Source of the DNA: an uncultured Chitinophaga sp.
GTDB lineage: Bacteria; Bacteroidota; Bacteroidia; Chitinophagales; Chitinophagaceae
Assembly (NCBI RefSeq): GCF_902168175.1
Contig: NZ_CABHOU010000073.1
Span: 23,067-87,066, forward strand
DNA: 64,000 nt
Reading direction: 5' to 3'
The notes under the pieces are model-generated. The model ran no database searches and was not told the origin of the DNA. It saw only the letters and a program-made list of their open reading frames with translations. A program made the translations under genes and the position numbers. Below, in pieces: positions 54,067 to 63,928 of the stretch (position 1 is the first letter of the stretch; every line of letters starts with the position of its first letter).

Positions 54067-55788
54067 CTATTTCGTCGACTTTCCGGTAGTGGTTTTTGAG
54101 GCCAGGTTTTCTTTGATAGCCTTGGCGGCCTCGTTATTTGGATCGAGCGGAAGTACTTTATCCATGAATTTCTGCATGTTAGCCTTATCGTCGGTGTTAT
54201 AGTAGTATACCATTATATAGGTATACGCCTTTACCAGACCGGCTTTGTTCTTTTCAGGCTCGCCTTCGGCCATGGAGATATATTTTTCGAAGTAAGGCCT
54301 TGCCACGCCCGTTTTTGCCTCTACGTCCTTACCAGCATTAGCCATACCTCTCCAGTAATGCCCCGTCGTAATGTCGGGGAATTTCTCGGCAAGGGCGCCA
54401 AAGGCTAAATCGGCCTTGTTAAGGTACGTGGTATCTGTGCCTGTTTCGCTGGCAGAACCACGGTAGTAATTAAGGCCTACATTATAGTAGTCAACTGCTG
54501 TTGGGTTTTCCTTTTTCTCAATTTTCAGGTCAAGCAGTTTCTGGTACCATTCGCCGGCTTTACCATAAACCCTGGCGGCTGCGTAAGCTTTGGCCACGCT
54601 TTCGAAACGTTCAGCATCTTTAGCAGTATCAGAAGTAGCGTATTTCTCAAGGTACGTAAGTGCCTTGGCATCGTTAGCGGCCTGGGCAGCAGAATCGCTA
54701 AGCTTCAAACGGCCATAAATTTCACTAAGTAATTTATAGTCATTCACTTCCAGTTTAGCTTCACCAACTTTCGCCGCATATTCATCCATTGTTTTTTGTG
54801 CGGTCAGCGAATCTCCTTTCTGCAGGTAAGCATCCCCGATCAACCGGTTAAGTTTGCCCTGAAACGCCTCGTTTGCTACAGGTAACAGACTTTTAGCCTT
54901 GTCAATGGCAGCATCATAATCTTTATTAAAGAAAGTAATGGCGGCCAGGTAGTATTCATTGCCCACCTTATCGGTAGGATCAGCAACAGCCAGGTATTTC
55001 TGCAGGTACTCTTTCGCTTTCGGAATATCGAACTGGTCGGCGCGTTGGGTAAAGTAAAATGAATACAATTCAAAGAAAGCCGGGGCATACTGAGGATCGG
55101 TTGTGGTTGCCCTTACCCAATCGCCCAGCGCCTGCTGCTTCAGTTTCGCATTGTAGTTCACGAGACCTTGTTTCATGATCGCCTCTGCATTCTTAGGGTC
55201 TACTTCGAGCGCTTTCTCGTAAGCTGCAATCGCCTTACCTCCGTTCTCACCTCCCAGCATCCTTAACGCATCACCTAGTTCTATATAATCTGCCGCAGTG
55301 GCATTGTACACGTCTTTCTTCTTGGCACCTTCATTATTCATCAATGTTTCCATTGTTTTCAATGCATAAGCCCTGTCGCCCGCCTTCACTTCCGTGTTAG
55401 CATCGGCAATGGCGCGCGCCACCTCTCCGTTCTTTCCCTTCGTTGCGGCAGTAGCGGTCTCAAACTTTTGTTTGGCCGCTGCTGCATCGCCCTTCAGCAA
55501 ATCAATACGACCTGCCCCCACTGTTAGTAACGGCGAAGTTGGAACTGCCTGTAGTCCTTTCTGGAACGTAGCTGCAGCAGCTATTTCGTTCTCAAGGCCT
55601 AACTCGGCCAGGCCCAGGTAGTAATATCCTCTATCGTCAGTAGCTTTTGCAGCTACTACTTTCTCAAAGTCTTGTTTTGCAGATTGGTACTTTCCATAAT
55701 ACAGATGCTTAAGGCCATCGTCCACAGACTGGGCCATAACTCCTGTTGCCAGTGCCAGCAACGCTATGGTTAAACTTTTCCTTTTCAT
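54067..55788 (-). CDS. Secreted tetratricopeptide-repeat protein 1
   Basis: A 573-residue protein with a signal peptide (about residues 1-19, cleavage after GVMA). The rest is a chain of helical TPR units, for example DDGLKHLYYGKYQSAKQDFE, the canonical AIAAYEKALEVDPKNAEAIM and a final KFMDKVLPLDPNNEAAKA. It is very similar to the next gene upstream, so the pair arose by tandem duplication. In Bacteroidota such TPR proteins are often found near PstS-like and TonB-system genes. A scaffold role in the periplasm is an inference. Confidence 0.9.
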   Translation of the reverse strand: MKRKSLTIALLALATGVMAQSVDDGLKHLYYGKYQSAKQDFEKVVAAKATDDRGYYYLGLAELGLENEIAAAATFQKGLQAVPTSPLLTVGAGRIDLLKGDAAAAKQKFETATAATKGKNGEVARAIADANTEVKAGDRAYALKTMETLMNNEGAKKKDVYNATAADYIELGDALRMLGGENGGKAIAAYEKALEVDPKNAEAIMKQGLVNYNAKLKQQALGDWVRATTTDPQYAPAFFELYSFYFTQRADQFDIPKAKEYLQKYLAVADPTDKVGNEYYLAAITFFNKDYDAAIDKAKSLLPVANEAFQGKLNRLIGDAYLQKGDSLTAQKTMDEYAAKVGEAKLEVNDYKLLSEIYGRLKLSDSAAQAANDAKALTYLEKYATSDTAKDAERFESVAKAYAAARVYGKAGEWYQKLLDLKIEKKENPTAVDYYNVGLNYYRGSASETGTDTTYLNKADLAFGALAEKFPDITTGHYWRGMANAGKDVEAKTGVARPYFEKYISMAEGEPEKNKAGLVKAYTYIMVYYYNTDDKANMQKFMDKVLPLDPNNEAAKAIKENLASKTTTGKSTK

Positions 55789-55999
55789 GAACTAATCGGT
55801 TTAATGGTTTCTCGTTTAAAGTCCTTTTTTCACGTGGTACAAGTTCTTCCTATCTACCCTTAATTTAACGTTTTTTCAAAAGCTGGTCAAATAGGCCGGA
55901 AGATTTTAATTATATCTAAAAAAACATGCCAAAATGCTGGGACAGCTGGCTTAAAAGGTTGAGGTTTCGTTAAATTTTAAAGATAAACGGTAATGGGAC

Positions 56000-56032
56000 A
56001 AAAAAAGAGCAGCGCTTATACAGCACTGCTCT
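56000..56032 (-). terminator. Terminator after TPR gene 2
   Basis: Stem AGAGCAG-x-GCT/AGC-x-CTGCTCT with a 5-nt loop; the minus strand continues with seven T. Confidence 0.88.
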
Positions 56033-56055
56033 CAATAATGGAATAGTTATCGTAC

Positions 56056-57795
56056 TTATTTGCTCTTTGTACCAGCAGCCGCTGTTTTAGCAGGTGCTGC
56101 GGTGCTTTTGTTCATTACTTCGGTAATCTGTTTTACAGTACCATTTTCAGGATCAAGTGGCAGTACTTTATCGATATAAGTTTTCAGGTTCGCTTTATCT
56201 TCAATATTGTAGTAATACACCATGATATAGGTGTAAGCGGTTACCAGGCCACTTTTATTTTTCTGAGGCTCGCCTTCTGCCATCGAGATGTATTTCTCGA
56301 AGTAAGGTCTGGCAATACCAGATTTGGCTTCCGGATCTTTAGCCGCAAAAGCTCTTCCAGCCCAATAGTGACCGGTAGTAATATCAGGATATTTTTCAGC
56401 AAGTACCAGGAAGGCAGCTGCGGCTTTGTTCAGCGATACTGTATCGGTACCACCTGCGCTACCAAAGAAGTAGCTATTGCCGGGATAGTAGTAATCTGCT
56501 GCGCTTACGCTTTCTTTGTTTGCCACTTTAGCTTCCACTGCTTTAGTGTACCAGTCGCCTGCTTTAGCCAACTGGTTGGCCGCTTTGTAAGCTTCCGCTA
56601 CGGTGGTGTATTTGTCAGCTTCTTTTGATGTGTCGGCGGCTGCATATTTTTCCAGGTAAACCAGGGATTTTGCAGTGTGACCAGCCTGTGTAACTGAATC
56701 AGCAGATTTCAGTTTAGCGTAAATCTGGTATAGCAATTTAAAGTCTGGTGCTTCCAGCTTTTCTTCGCCTACAGTTGCTGCATAATCTTCCGCTACTTTC
56801 TGGGCCGACAGAGAATCGCCTTTCAGCAGGTGAGAGAGGCCTACAAGCCTGGTGAATTTAGCTTTATATGCATCATTTGCTTCTGGCAATACTGCGGTAG
56901 ATTTAGCGATCGCGTCAGCATAATCGTTACTCAGGTAGCTCATATAAGCCAGCCAGTACTGATTTTTCAGCTTATCTGCCTGGTCAGCCACCTTCAGGTA
57001 TTTTTCCAGGAACTCTTTTGCATATTGAACAGAGAACTGATTAGGTTTAGGAGTGAAGTAATACTCGAACAGTTCCTGGAAAGCAGGCGCATAATTCGGA
57101 TCCATCGCAGTTGCATTAGACCAGGCTGTGAGCGCGTCTTTATTCAGGCGGGCGTTGTAGTTAACGATACCCTGTTTGGTTACTGCTTCAGCATTTTTAG
57201 GATCAAGCTCCAGTGCTTTTTCGTAAGTCGTGATAGCTTTACCGCCATTTTCACCACCGAGCATCCTGTAAGCATCACCCAGTTCGATATAATCAGCTGC
57301 AGTTGCAGTGTATACCTCTTTCTTTTTACGGCCTTCGTTGTTCAGGAGTTTTTCCATTACAACAAGTGCGTAACCTCTGTCGCCACCAGCTACTTCAGAG
57401 TTAGCATCGGCAATAGCGCGGGCTACATCACCATTACGACCTTCTGTTGCAGTGCTGGCCACTTCGAATTTCTGTTTGGCGGCATCCACTTTGCCGTCGA
57501 TCAGGTCGATACGTCCGAGACCGGCCGTAAGCAAAGGTGAGTTAGGCACTGCCTGTAAACCTTTTTGGAAAGCGGCAACGGCACCGGCTTTGTTTTCCAG
57601 GCCAAGTTCAGCGATACCCAGATAATAGTAAGCCTTGTCTTCTGTAGGTTTGGCGGCTATCACCTTTTCAAAATCCTGCTTCGCAGATTGGTACTTTTCG
57701 TAGTACAAATTTTTCATCCCCTCTTCTACAGATTGGGCCATCGCGCTACCGGAAAAGCAGAGCAACGCAGCAATCAAACAGTTCCTTCTGTTCAT
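56056..57795 (-). CDS. Secreted tetratricopeptide-repeat protein 2
   Basis: A 579-residue paralogue of the neighbouring TPR protein. The ATG at 57795 gives the signal peptide MNRRNCLIAALLCFSGSAMA; a TTG two codons upstream is less likely. TPR units again span the whole mature chain (EGMKNLYYEKYQSAKQDFEK, AITTYEKALELDPKNAEAVT). It ends in an Ala/Lys/Thr-rich tail. It has its own terminator, which separates it from TPR gene 1. It lies 39 nt after the PstS-like gene and is probably in the same transcript. Confidence 0.9.
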   Translation of the reverse strand: MNRRNCLIAALLCFSGSAMAQSVEEGMKNLYYEKYQSAKQDFEKVIAAKPTEDKAYYYLGIAELGLENKAGAVAAFQKGLQAVPNSPLLTAGLGRIDLIDGKVDAAKQKFEVASTATEGRNGDVARAIADANSEVAGGDRGYALVVMEKLLNNEGRKKKEVYTATAADYIELGDAYRMLGGENGGKAITTYEKALELDPKNAEAVTKQGIVNYNARLNKDALTAWSNATAMDPNYAPAFQELFEYYFTPKPNQFSVQYAKEFLEKYLKVADQADKLKNQYWLAYMSYLSNDYADAIAKSTAVLPEANDAYKAKFTRLVGLSHLLKGDSLSAQKVAEDYAATVGEEKLEAPDFKLLYQIYAKLKSADSVTQAGHTAKSLVYLEKYAAADTSKEADKYTTVAEAYKAANQLAKAGDWYTKAVEAKVANKESVSAADYYYPGNSYFFGSAGGTDTVSLNKAAAAFLVLAEKYPDITTGHYWAGRAFAAKDPEAKSGIARPYFEKYISMAEGEPQKNKSGLVTAYTYIMVYYYNIEDKANLKTYIDKVLPLDPENGTVKQITEVMNKSTAAPAKTAAAGTKSK

Positions 57796-57834
57796 GAGCA
57801 ATCGGTTTTTTAAAGTTGTGTTTATGTGTTTAGC

Positions 57835-58749
57835 TTATTTGATTGTTGCGTTCCTGAACACTACATTCGAGCGGGCAGGAAATAGTTTAAAACGCCTGAT
57901 CAGTAACTGGCCTTCCTGGCTTCCTAGAAAAGTGGCAAATCCGGAACCGAGGCCCTGGTGCGGCTCTTTGAGGATGAAAAACATCCCTCTCACCAGTGGA
58001 TACGATCTTGCAGCAATATAAAGTTGGTAAGGTTGTACAAATTCGGATCCATAGTCGGCACGCAATTTTGCTACATTAACCCTGTTCGTAAAGTCGACAG
58101 ATTTATAATCATCCGTATCTGAAATCCAGTTTACACCGATCACACCCATCGCATCCTTATTCTTAGCTACGTAATCTATCACTTCAGGGTTTCCTTTAGC
58201 CGACATTGTTGTAGGCGGCAACGGTTTCCCTTTATTAATAGAGTCGATAATATATCTCACCGTGCTTGAATTTTCATTATCAAACACCAACTGCCATTTG
58301 CGATCACTTTTACCAGCCATAATATCGCGTACCTGGTCCATCGTAAAGATAGAATCAGGGTTTTCGTTATTGGTTACCAGCGCCAGTGCATCCCACGCAA
58401 GCAGCAAACTTTTGGGAGTAATGTTCACCTTTTTAAAATACTCTTTCTCTTCCGGCTTCAGTTCACGCGTAACGATCACCAAACGAGCACTATCATTAAA
58501 AAGATCTTTGAAACATTCCGCCTCCGGTTTGTACTCAACGATGATGTTTGTTTTCGGATAAAGGGAATGAAACACCTTTAACTCAGAGTCTATCAGCGGC
58601 TTGTATGTTTCATCCACAGAAATATGAATACTTCCGGTTGTTGGCGTATCCAGCTTCTTCCCCGATTTATTCTCAGCACATGAATTCAACAAAAAAACAG
58701 TCGCTAACAGCAATACGATGCCCGTATGGTATTTAGACCTTAGTTTCAT
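57835..58749 (-). CDS. PstS-like substrate-binding lipoprotein
   Basis: A 304-residue lipoprotein with lipobox LLNSC (Cys24) and a periplasmic-binding-protein type II fold of the PstS group. The fold is shown by TGSIHISVDETYKPLIDSEL, the RLVIVTRELKPEE strand-turn and DYVAKNKDAMGVIGVNWI. In Bacteroidota, proteins of this type are often encoded beside TPR and ExbB/ExbD/TonB genes rather than with PstCAB, so phosphate uptake should not be assumed. No permease or ATPase gene is nearby. The ligand is unknown. Confidence 0.85.
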   Translation of the reverse strand: MKLRSKYHTGIVLLLATVFLLNSCAENKSGKKLDTPTTGSIHISVDETYKPLIDSELKVFHSLYPKTNIIVEYKPEAECFKDLFNDSARLVIVTRELKPEEKEYFKKVNITPKSLLLAWDALALVTNNENPDSIFTMDQVRDIMAGKSDRKWQLVFDNENSSTVRYIIDSINKGKPLPPTTMSAKGNPEVIDYVAKNKDAMGVIGVNWISDTDDYKSVDFTNRVNVAKLRADYGSEFVQPYQLYIAARSYPLVRGMFFILKEPHQGLGSGFATFLGSQEGQLLIRRFKLFPARSNVVFRNATIK

Positions 58750-58766
58750 ACTCGTCTCCCCTTTGC

Positions 58767-59003
58767 TTATTTAGATAAAATTTTCCTGGCACCGTTGATC
58801 ACACGGAACAGGCCATAGACAATCAATGCTCCTCCACCAACGTACATTACAATTGGCGGTAGGGAAAATTCACCCACTCCTAGTCTCTCTGCAAAAAAGA
58901 TAAATAAAGCGAAGAGAATAAAAAATATTCCCCTGATCACTTCACCTACCGGACGGTATTGCAGGTTTCTCCTTTCGTTGTTATATGTTTCTTCGTTCTG
59001 CAT
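58767..59003 (-). CDS. Small two-helix membrane protein
   Basis: A 78-residue protein with a hydrophilic N-terminus (about 22 residues) and two hydrophobic helices, IRGIFFILFALFIFFAERL and IVMYVGGGALIVYGLFRVI, ending in basic residues. No family is recognised. It lies 17 nt before the PstS-like gene and most likely starts or shares that operon, so it may be an accessory membrane component for the binding protein (inference). Confidence 0.8.
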   Translation of the reverse strand: MQNEETYNNERRNLQYRPVGEVIRGIFFILFALFIFFAERLGVGEFSLPPIVMYVGGGALIVYGLFRVINGARKILSK

Positions 59004-59113
59004 AGTTCTGCGAGTTACAAGTATACAAAAAAATAGTTTTAATCTGGAAGTATAAAGTTTACAGGAAGGTTAAAATTTTTTAGCCGGGACTGCCTTGCGG
59101 ACCGCTCTCACCC

Positions 59114-59377
59114 TCAATTTGCGGTTATATCCCATAAGTTCCTGTATAACAAAGAAGTCTGGGTATTGCGTTTCTCAGGCCCGTACTTCTTAAGCATATC
59201 AATTTTAATACAAGCGTAAGGACCTGTCATTAAAAGTATCAGCAATACAGCAAGCATTCCTGTTATCGAACGCCTGTACATAAGGTTGCGATAAAAATTA
59301 TGCAGGTTAAAAAGGCGCAACAAACGCCAATTCCCCGGTTTGCGTTTTTCTTTACTATGTAGTGCTTTTATTTCCAT
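59114..59377 (-). CDS. Possible small bitopic membrane protein
   Basis: An 87-residue frame from an ATG at 59377. The N-terminal 40 residues are strongly basic (HSKEKRKPGNWRLLRLF), then comes one hydrophobic segment (MLAVLLILLMTGPYACI) and a short polar tail. The open frame continues upstream to 59536 but without coding character. No homology is recognised. It precedes the small two-helix protein by 110 nt on the same strand and is divergent from the phosphatase gene. The basic-then-hydrophobic layout looks real, but the evidence is thin. Confidence 0.45.
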   Translation of the reverse strand: MEIKALHSKEKRKPGNWRLLRLFNLHNFYRNLMYRRSITGMLAVLLILLMTGPYACIKIDMLKKYGPEKRNTQTSLLYRNLWDITAN

Positions 59378-59547
59378 TATCTGTAGTAAGTAAAGTAGCG
59401 GTTTCTTTGCATAATATAGATGCGGAGGAGCTGATTTTCCATAAAACACGTTGGAGGAGAATAAGCTGGCCCTATGCACTTCCCTGAAAAACATGTAGGT
59501 TTGCGGCTGGAAAAAAGCTGCTACCAGGCGGCTCAAAATAATAGCAA

Positions 59548-59994
59548 ATGAGAATTCTGATGGTGTGCCTGGGAAATATTTGCCGTTCGCCGCTGGCGGA
59601 AGGTATTATGAGGCACCTGGCGGCAGAGAAACACCTGGATTGGACAATTGATTCGGCCGGGACGGGCAGCTGGCATGTAGGAGATCCGCCCGATGCCAGG
59701 TCGGTACGCGTAGCCAGGAAGTATGGCATAGATATATCGGGCTTACGTGGTCGCCAATTTCAAACTACCGATTTTGATGCGTTCGATCGCATTTTCGTAA
59801 TGGATCTCGATAACTACCGGGATGTGTTGCGTAAAGCACGTACAGAAGCCGATCGTAGCAAGGTGCAATTGTTGCTGGAGCGGCAACAACCAGTGCCTGA
59901 TCCATGGTACGATGATGCACTTTTTGAACCGGTATTCAAACTCATTCTGAATGGCTGTGAGCGTATTGTCGCTGCTACTGGTTTATCTAAATAA
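59548..59994 (+). CDS. Low-molecular-weight protein tyrosine phosphatase
   Basis: A 148-residue cytoplasmic phosphatase. The P-loop CLGNICRS (Cys7 to Ser14) gives the CX5R catalytic motif, and the general acid is in DPWYDD (Asp118). Length and layout are normal. In bacteria such enzymes act on phosphotyrosine of kinases in polysaccharide export or on stress proteins; no kinase is nearby here. A TAGGTTTG -7-like element is at 59496-59503 without a clear -33 box. hisS follows 29 nt later. Confidence 0.94.
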   Translation: MRILMVCLGNICRSPLAEGIMRHLAAEKHLDWTIDSAGTGSWHVGDPPDARSVRVARKYGIDISGLRGRQFQTTDFDAFDRIFVMDLDNYRDVLRKARTEADRSKVQLLLERQQPVPDPWYDDALFEPVFKLILNGCERIVAATGLSK

Positions 59995-60023
59995 ATAATA
60001 TAACGTCATACAATTTAACAATA

Positions 60024-61376
60024 ATGGTAAAACCCAGTATTCCTAAAGGCACCCGTGATTTTGGTCCTGCGGTGGTAAGGAAAAGGAACTATATACTGCA
60101 AACGATACGTAATACATTCGAGTTGTTCGGCTTTCAACCGCTGGAAACGCCGGCAATGGAAAACCTTACTACACTTAATGGTAAGTACGGGGAAGAAGGT
60201 GATAAACTGATTTTTAAGATACTGGACAACGGTGATATTCTTGGAAGAGCGCAACAGGCAAAAGACAGTCGGGAGTTGGGTAACCTGCTTTGCGAAAAAG
60301 CACTGAAGTACGATCTTACCATTCCCTTTGCCCGTTACGTGGTAATGAATCAAAACGAACTTACGTTTCCTTTCAAACGTTACCAGATACAACCTGTTTG
60401 GCGCGGCGATCGCCCGGCCCGCGGACGTTACCGTGAATTCTATCAATGTGATGCAGACGTTGTTGGCAGTACATCTTTGATCAACGAAATAGAACTGCTC
60501 AAAATATACGATACTGTATTTACAAAGCTTGGCCTCAGCGGTTACGCACTTCGTGTAAATAACCGCAAAATACTGGCTGGCCTCGCCGAACTGGTGAAAC
60601 GCCCCGACCTTATTATAGACATCACAATATCTATCGATAAGCTGGATAAAGTTGGTATCGAAGGTGTGAGAAAAGAATTAAGTGAAAGAGGATTGAACGA
60701 TGAAGAAATTTCCATCGTAGAAAATTTCATTTCGATCACTGGCAGTAATGATGAAAAGCTGGAGAGGCTGAAAGTAGTTTTGAAAGATTCTCCAACCGGT
60801 CTAAAAGGTGTAGAAGAATTATCGTTCGTACTCAACAACCAGCTTGTTAACTACAACGAACACCCACAAATCGACCTGACACTGGCCCGTGGCTTAAACT
60901 ATTATACAGGTATCATTATCGAAGCCCGGGCACCGGAAGTGGTGAAGATAGGTAGTATCGGTGGTGGTGGGCGTTACGACGATCTTACTGGTTTGTTTGG
61001 TCTTCCAGGCCTTTCCGGCGTAGGTGTTTCTTTCGGTGTAGATCGTATCTATGATGTGTTGGAAGAAATGGGCTTATTCCCGGCAACTGCACAACAATCT
61101 ACTAAGGTTATATTTCTTTACACTGGTGAAGAGAATATTAAACTTGCGTACAAACACATCCTTGCTTTACGTGAGCGTGGTGTAGCTGCCGAATTGTTTC
61201 ATGAAAATGCGAAGATGGATAAGCAGATGAAATATGCAAACAAACGCGAAATACCCTATGTAGCTATTATCGGAGAGAGTGAGTTGCAGGATAATGTCGT
61301 TAGTTTAAAAAACATGGTTACCGGCGAACAGGTTAAAGTTGCCGCGGACGAGATAGCCAATTTCGACTTTAAATAG
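60024..61376 (+). CDS. hisS: Histidyl-tRNA synthetase
   Basis: A 450-residue class II aminoacyl-tRNA synthetase that charges tRNA-His. It begins with the family pattern PSIPKGTRDFGP, with motif 2 around YQIQPVWRGDRPARGRYREF. The histidine-specific loop is LARGLNYYTGIIIE, and motif 3 is GVSFGVDRIYDVL. The C-terminal anticodon-binding domain (from about residue 345) ends the protein. Length is normal. A terminator follows 20 nt after the stop. Confidence 0.97.
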   Translation: MVKPSIPKGTRDFGPAVVRKRNYILQTIRNTFELFGFQPLETPAMENLTTLNGKYGEEGDKLIFKILDNGDILGRAQQAKDSRELGNLLCEKALKYDLTIPFARYVVMNQNELTFPFKRYQIQPVWRGDRPARGRYREFYQCDADVVGSTSLINEIELLKIYDTVFTKLGLSGYALRVNNRKILAGLAELVKRPDLIIDITISIDKLDKVGIEGVRKELSERGLNDEEISIVENFISITGSNDEKLERLKVVLKDSPTGLKGVEELSFVLNNQLVNYNEHPQIDLTLARGLNYYTGIIIEARAPEVVKIGSIGGGGRYDDLTGLFGLPGLSGVGVSFGVDRIYDVLEEMGLFPATAQQSTKVIFLYTGEENIKLAYKHILALRERGVAAELFHENAKMDKQMKYANKREIPYVAIIGESELQDNVVSLKNMVTGEQVKVAADEIANFDFK

Positions 61377-61397
61377 ATTGAACTGAATATTGCTAAG

Positions 61398-61432
61398 AGG
61401 CACGGTTGCAGTAATGCGATCGTGCCTTTTTT
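61398..61432 (+). terminator. Terminator after hisS
   Basis: Stem AGGCACG-x-TTGCA/TGCGA-x-CGTGCCT with a 4-nt loop, followed by six T. Confidence 0.9.
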
Positions 61433-62357
61433 ATTAGACCATATTACCTTTGGTGTACTCCCATCCGCGGATGAAATAAAAAATACCCGACTAATCGTTT
61501 GAGGAAAATTATCCTTGCAGCCCTTTTGTCTTTGTAGCATAAAAGAAAGCAGGGGCGTCTTTTATTATTGGGGGTTCATCCCGTAGCTATAATCATAATG
61601 CCGCTGCAGATGAATTCCCTTAACAACATATTCTCCAGGTGTGTAAATACGCGGTTAATACTACATCACCCTGTCCCTATCAGCGGCAACACTTGTAACA
61701 ATCAACACATTTCCTGCTAATTGTAAATCAAAATCGTCTCCATGCTAACGCCAAACACCGTTATGCCCGGTACATCTAAGTGTGTCCCACTTCAAATTGG
61801 CAACAACGCATAGTTTTTTTGCAATTTCACTCCTCACCTAACAATACGCTTCTTCCGCCTCATGATCAGAGGCATATACCGAGGTAAAAAGACATCGTTC
61901 ATCCCCATATTTTACTAATGAAGGCTTTATACGTATGATGACAGATGGCATAAAAACTGCGAATATTCATCTGCAGTTTGGGTATTTGCCTCACGTATAA
62001 GAATTATACTCCGCTTCCGGCGTCGTAACACACCGGCTGTTTTCTCGCAATAGTGACACTTACATACATTCTTTCATTCCGGACCAATCCTTAATTAAAG
62101 GAGTATCTCACGGACACACGTCATTGCCAGATCTTTTAACACCAACACATCTACTCCAGATACGGTTCGGTAACAAAAAGAGACGTTGGAAACTATGACG
62201 GCAATAGATACAGGTTGGTCTGGAGACTATCATCGCAGTCATCACAGCAGTTTAAAATACCCTAACCATAAGCTGAATCCCCTCAAACTTCCATCCTTAA
62301 TCATGAAAGCCCGACAGCCCGTAGTTGAATTTCGATATCACCAAGTTCTCTGTCCGT
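61433..62357. other. Empty 0.9-kb region between hisS and the SDR gene
   Basis: No gene, RNA or clear repeat is visible. The longest frames are about 60 codons, with no signal of coding. One TACCTTTG -7-like word is at 61445-61452 but no gene follows it. This may be a decayed gene or an unrecognised RNA. Confidence 0.5.
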
Positions 62358-63290
62358 TTACTCATCCTCCCTGAGATATCTCCAATAACTGTAAAAGCCC
62401 TCATCACACTTCTTCGACCGGAAAGCCCTTGCATTATTCTCCACATATTCATCCCATATTGGCTGGTTTCCATCCACATCTTTAAATCCATACTCCCGCA
62501 CCAACGACCAGGACCCGAACACTCTTCCTGTTTTCAGGAATACATTGGGGTCAGCGACCAGTGCGGCAATTCCCCGGCCAACATAGAACGGTGTTTCCGA
62601 TGCAATGAAATGTGGCTCCTTCTTCGCGCCCTCCTTCCAGTTTTCCTCCGTTACACCAAAGTGAGCTAACATCTCCTCTGAACGAAGAAACCCAGGTGTT
62701 ACGGCTATAGCACTAATATTATGCTCCTTTAATTCATGCGCCATGGTAAAAGCGATCCTGATAATACTGGTCTTAACAAGGTCATAAAAGAAACTACCGC
62801 GATAAAAATACCCGTCGCCATCCGTGATTTCTATTATGGTTCCTGATCTGTTTGACAGCATCAGTGGAGTAGCATACTTACTGGTGATAACATGAGTATT
62901 AATTGCCTGTTGCAACATCGCAAATCCCTTATCCATAGCGAGTTCCCAGAATGGTTTCCCCCATTCGGTGAGCTTTTCGCCGCCCCATATATCATTAACC
63001 AGTATATCCAGTTTTCCCTGTTCTGTAGAAATTCTATCAAATAATGCCTTTACTTCCTCCTCTTTACTATGGTCCACCTTTACCGGGATGCCAATTCCGC
63101 CATAACTGGTTACCATTTCCGCCGTTTCCTCAATGGTTTCTGGCCGGCCAGGGTTAACGACGCCAAGGCGGCTACTCCGCCCAGTACAATAAACTGTTGC
63201 ACCAGCCTCCCCCAGCATACAGGCAATACCGCGGCCCGCTCCTCTGGTAGCACCGGCAACAACGGCAATTTTTCCGCTTAATGATTTCAT
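62358..63290 (-). CDS. Short-chain dehydrogenase/reductase
   Basis: A 310-residue SDR-family oxidoreductase. The NAD(P)-binding loop is GATRGAGRG at residues 13-21, the LDILVND strand follows, and the catalytic YxxxK is Tyr169-Lys173 in FFYDLVKTS. Arginines after the second strand (TGRSSR) suggest NADP(H) preference. The family usually has about 250 residues; the extra 50 lie at the C-terminus, which holds WDEYVENNARAFRSKKCDE. The substrate is unknown. It sits alone between an empty region and an rRNA operon on the same strand. Confidence 0.9.
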   Translation of the reverse strand: MKSLSGKIAVVAGATRGAGRGIACMLGEAGATVYCTGRSSRLGVVNPGRPETIEETAEMVTSYGGIGIPVKVDHSKEEEVKALFDRISTEQGKLDILVNDIWGGEKLTEWGKPFWELAMDKGFAMLQQAINTHVITSKYATPLMLSNRSGTIIEITDGDGYFYRGSFFYDLVKTSIIRIAFTMAHELKEHNISAIAVTPGFLRSEEMLAHFGVTEENWKEGAKKEPHFIASETPFYVGRGIAALVADPNVFLKTGRVFGSWSLVREYGFKDVDGNQPIWDEYVENNARAFRSKKCDEGFYSYWRYLREDE

Positions 63291-63407
63291 AAAGTAAATT
63301 TCGTGTGCTGTAAGATCAGTCGCTACTACGCATTGTATTTGCGTTTAGATCCGAGATAGTAAAATAGAGGGCTGGGCTGGGAAACGAATTGAGGATAGGA
63401 TATAAAA

Positions 63408-63438
63408 CAAAAAAGCCTCACCGTAAAACGATGAGGCT
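63408..63438 (-). terminator. Terminator of the rRNA operon
   Basis: Ten-position stem AGCCTCACCG/CGATGAGGCT (one T-G pair on the minus strand) with a 5-nt loop, followed on the minus strand by TTTTTTG. It lies just after 5S rRNA. Confidence 0.9.
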
Positions 63439-63448
63439 TCTAATAAAT

Positions 63449-63557
<109 letters not shown>

Positions 63558-63629
63558 AAGATCTTGCGTCTTGTTCAGACTAATAATTTACATATTGGGA
63601 ATAGTTGTACTTCGATATCAAAATAAAAT

Positions 63630-63928
63630 TAAAGCTTACGGGCAATTAGTACTACTCGGCTTTGATGTTACCACCTTTACACCTGTAGCCTATCAACGTC
63701 GTAGTCTCCGACGACCCTTAAAAGTAAACTCATCTTAAGGAAGGTTTCACGCTTAGATGCTTTCAGCGTTTATCCTGTCCGTACATAGCTACTCTGCACT
63801 GCACCTGGCGGCACAACAGATACACCAGCGGTACGTACGACCCGGTCCTCTCGTACTAAGGTCATGTCCTCTCAATTTACTAACGATCACAACAGATAGG
63901 GACCGAACTGTCTTGCGACGTTCTGAAC
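63630..63928 (-). rRNA. rrl: 23S ribosomal RNA, 3' end only
   Basis: The last 300 nt of 23S rRNA on the minus strand. The sarcin-ricin loop AGTACGAGAGGACCGGG is complementary to 63841-63857, and the 3' part has the domain VI sequence ending GTACTAATTGCCCGTAAGCT. The rest of the gene is missing because the genomic sequence stops at 63928 and adapter begins. It should be a full-length gene in the real chromosome. Confidence 0.96.

Noticed and set aside
63630..63928. A naturally truncated 23S rRNA gene
   Set aside because: The break coincides exactly with sequencing adapter, so truncation is technical.
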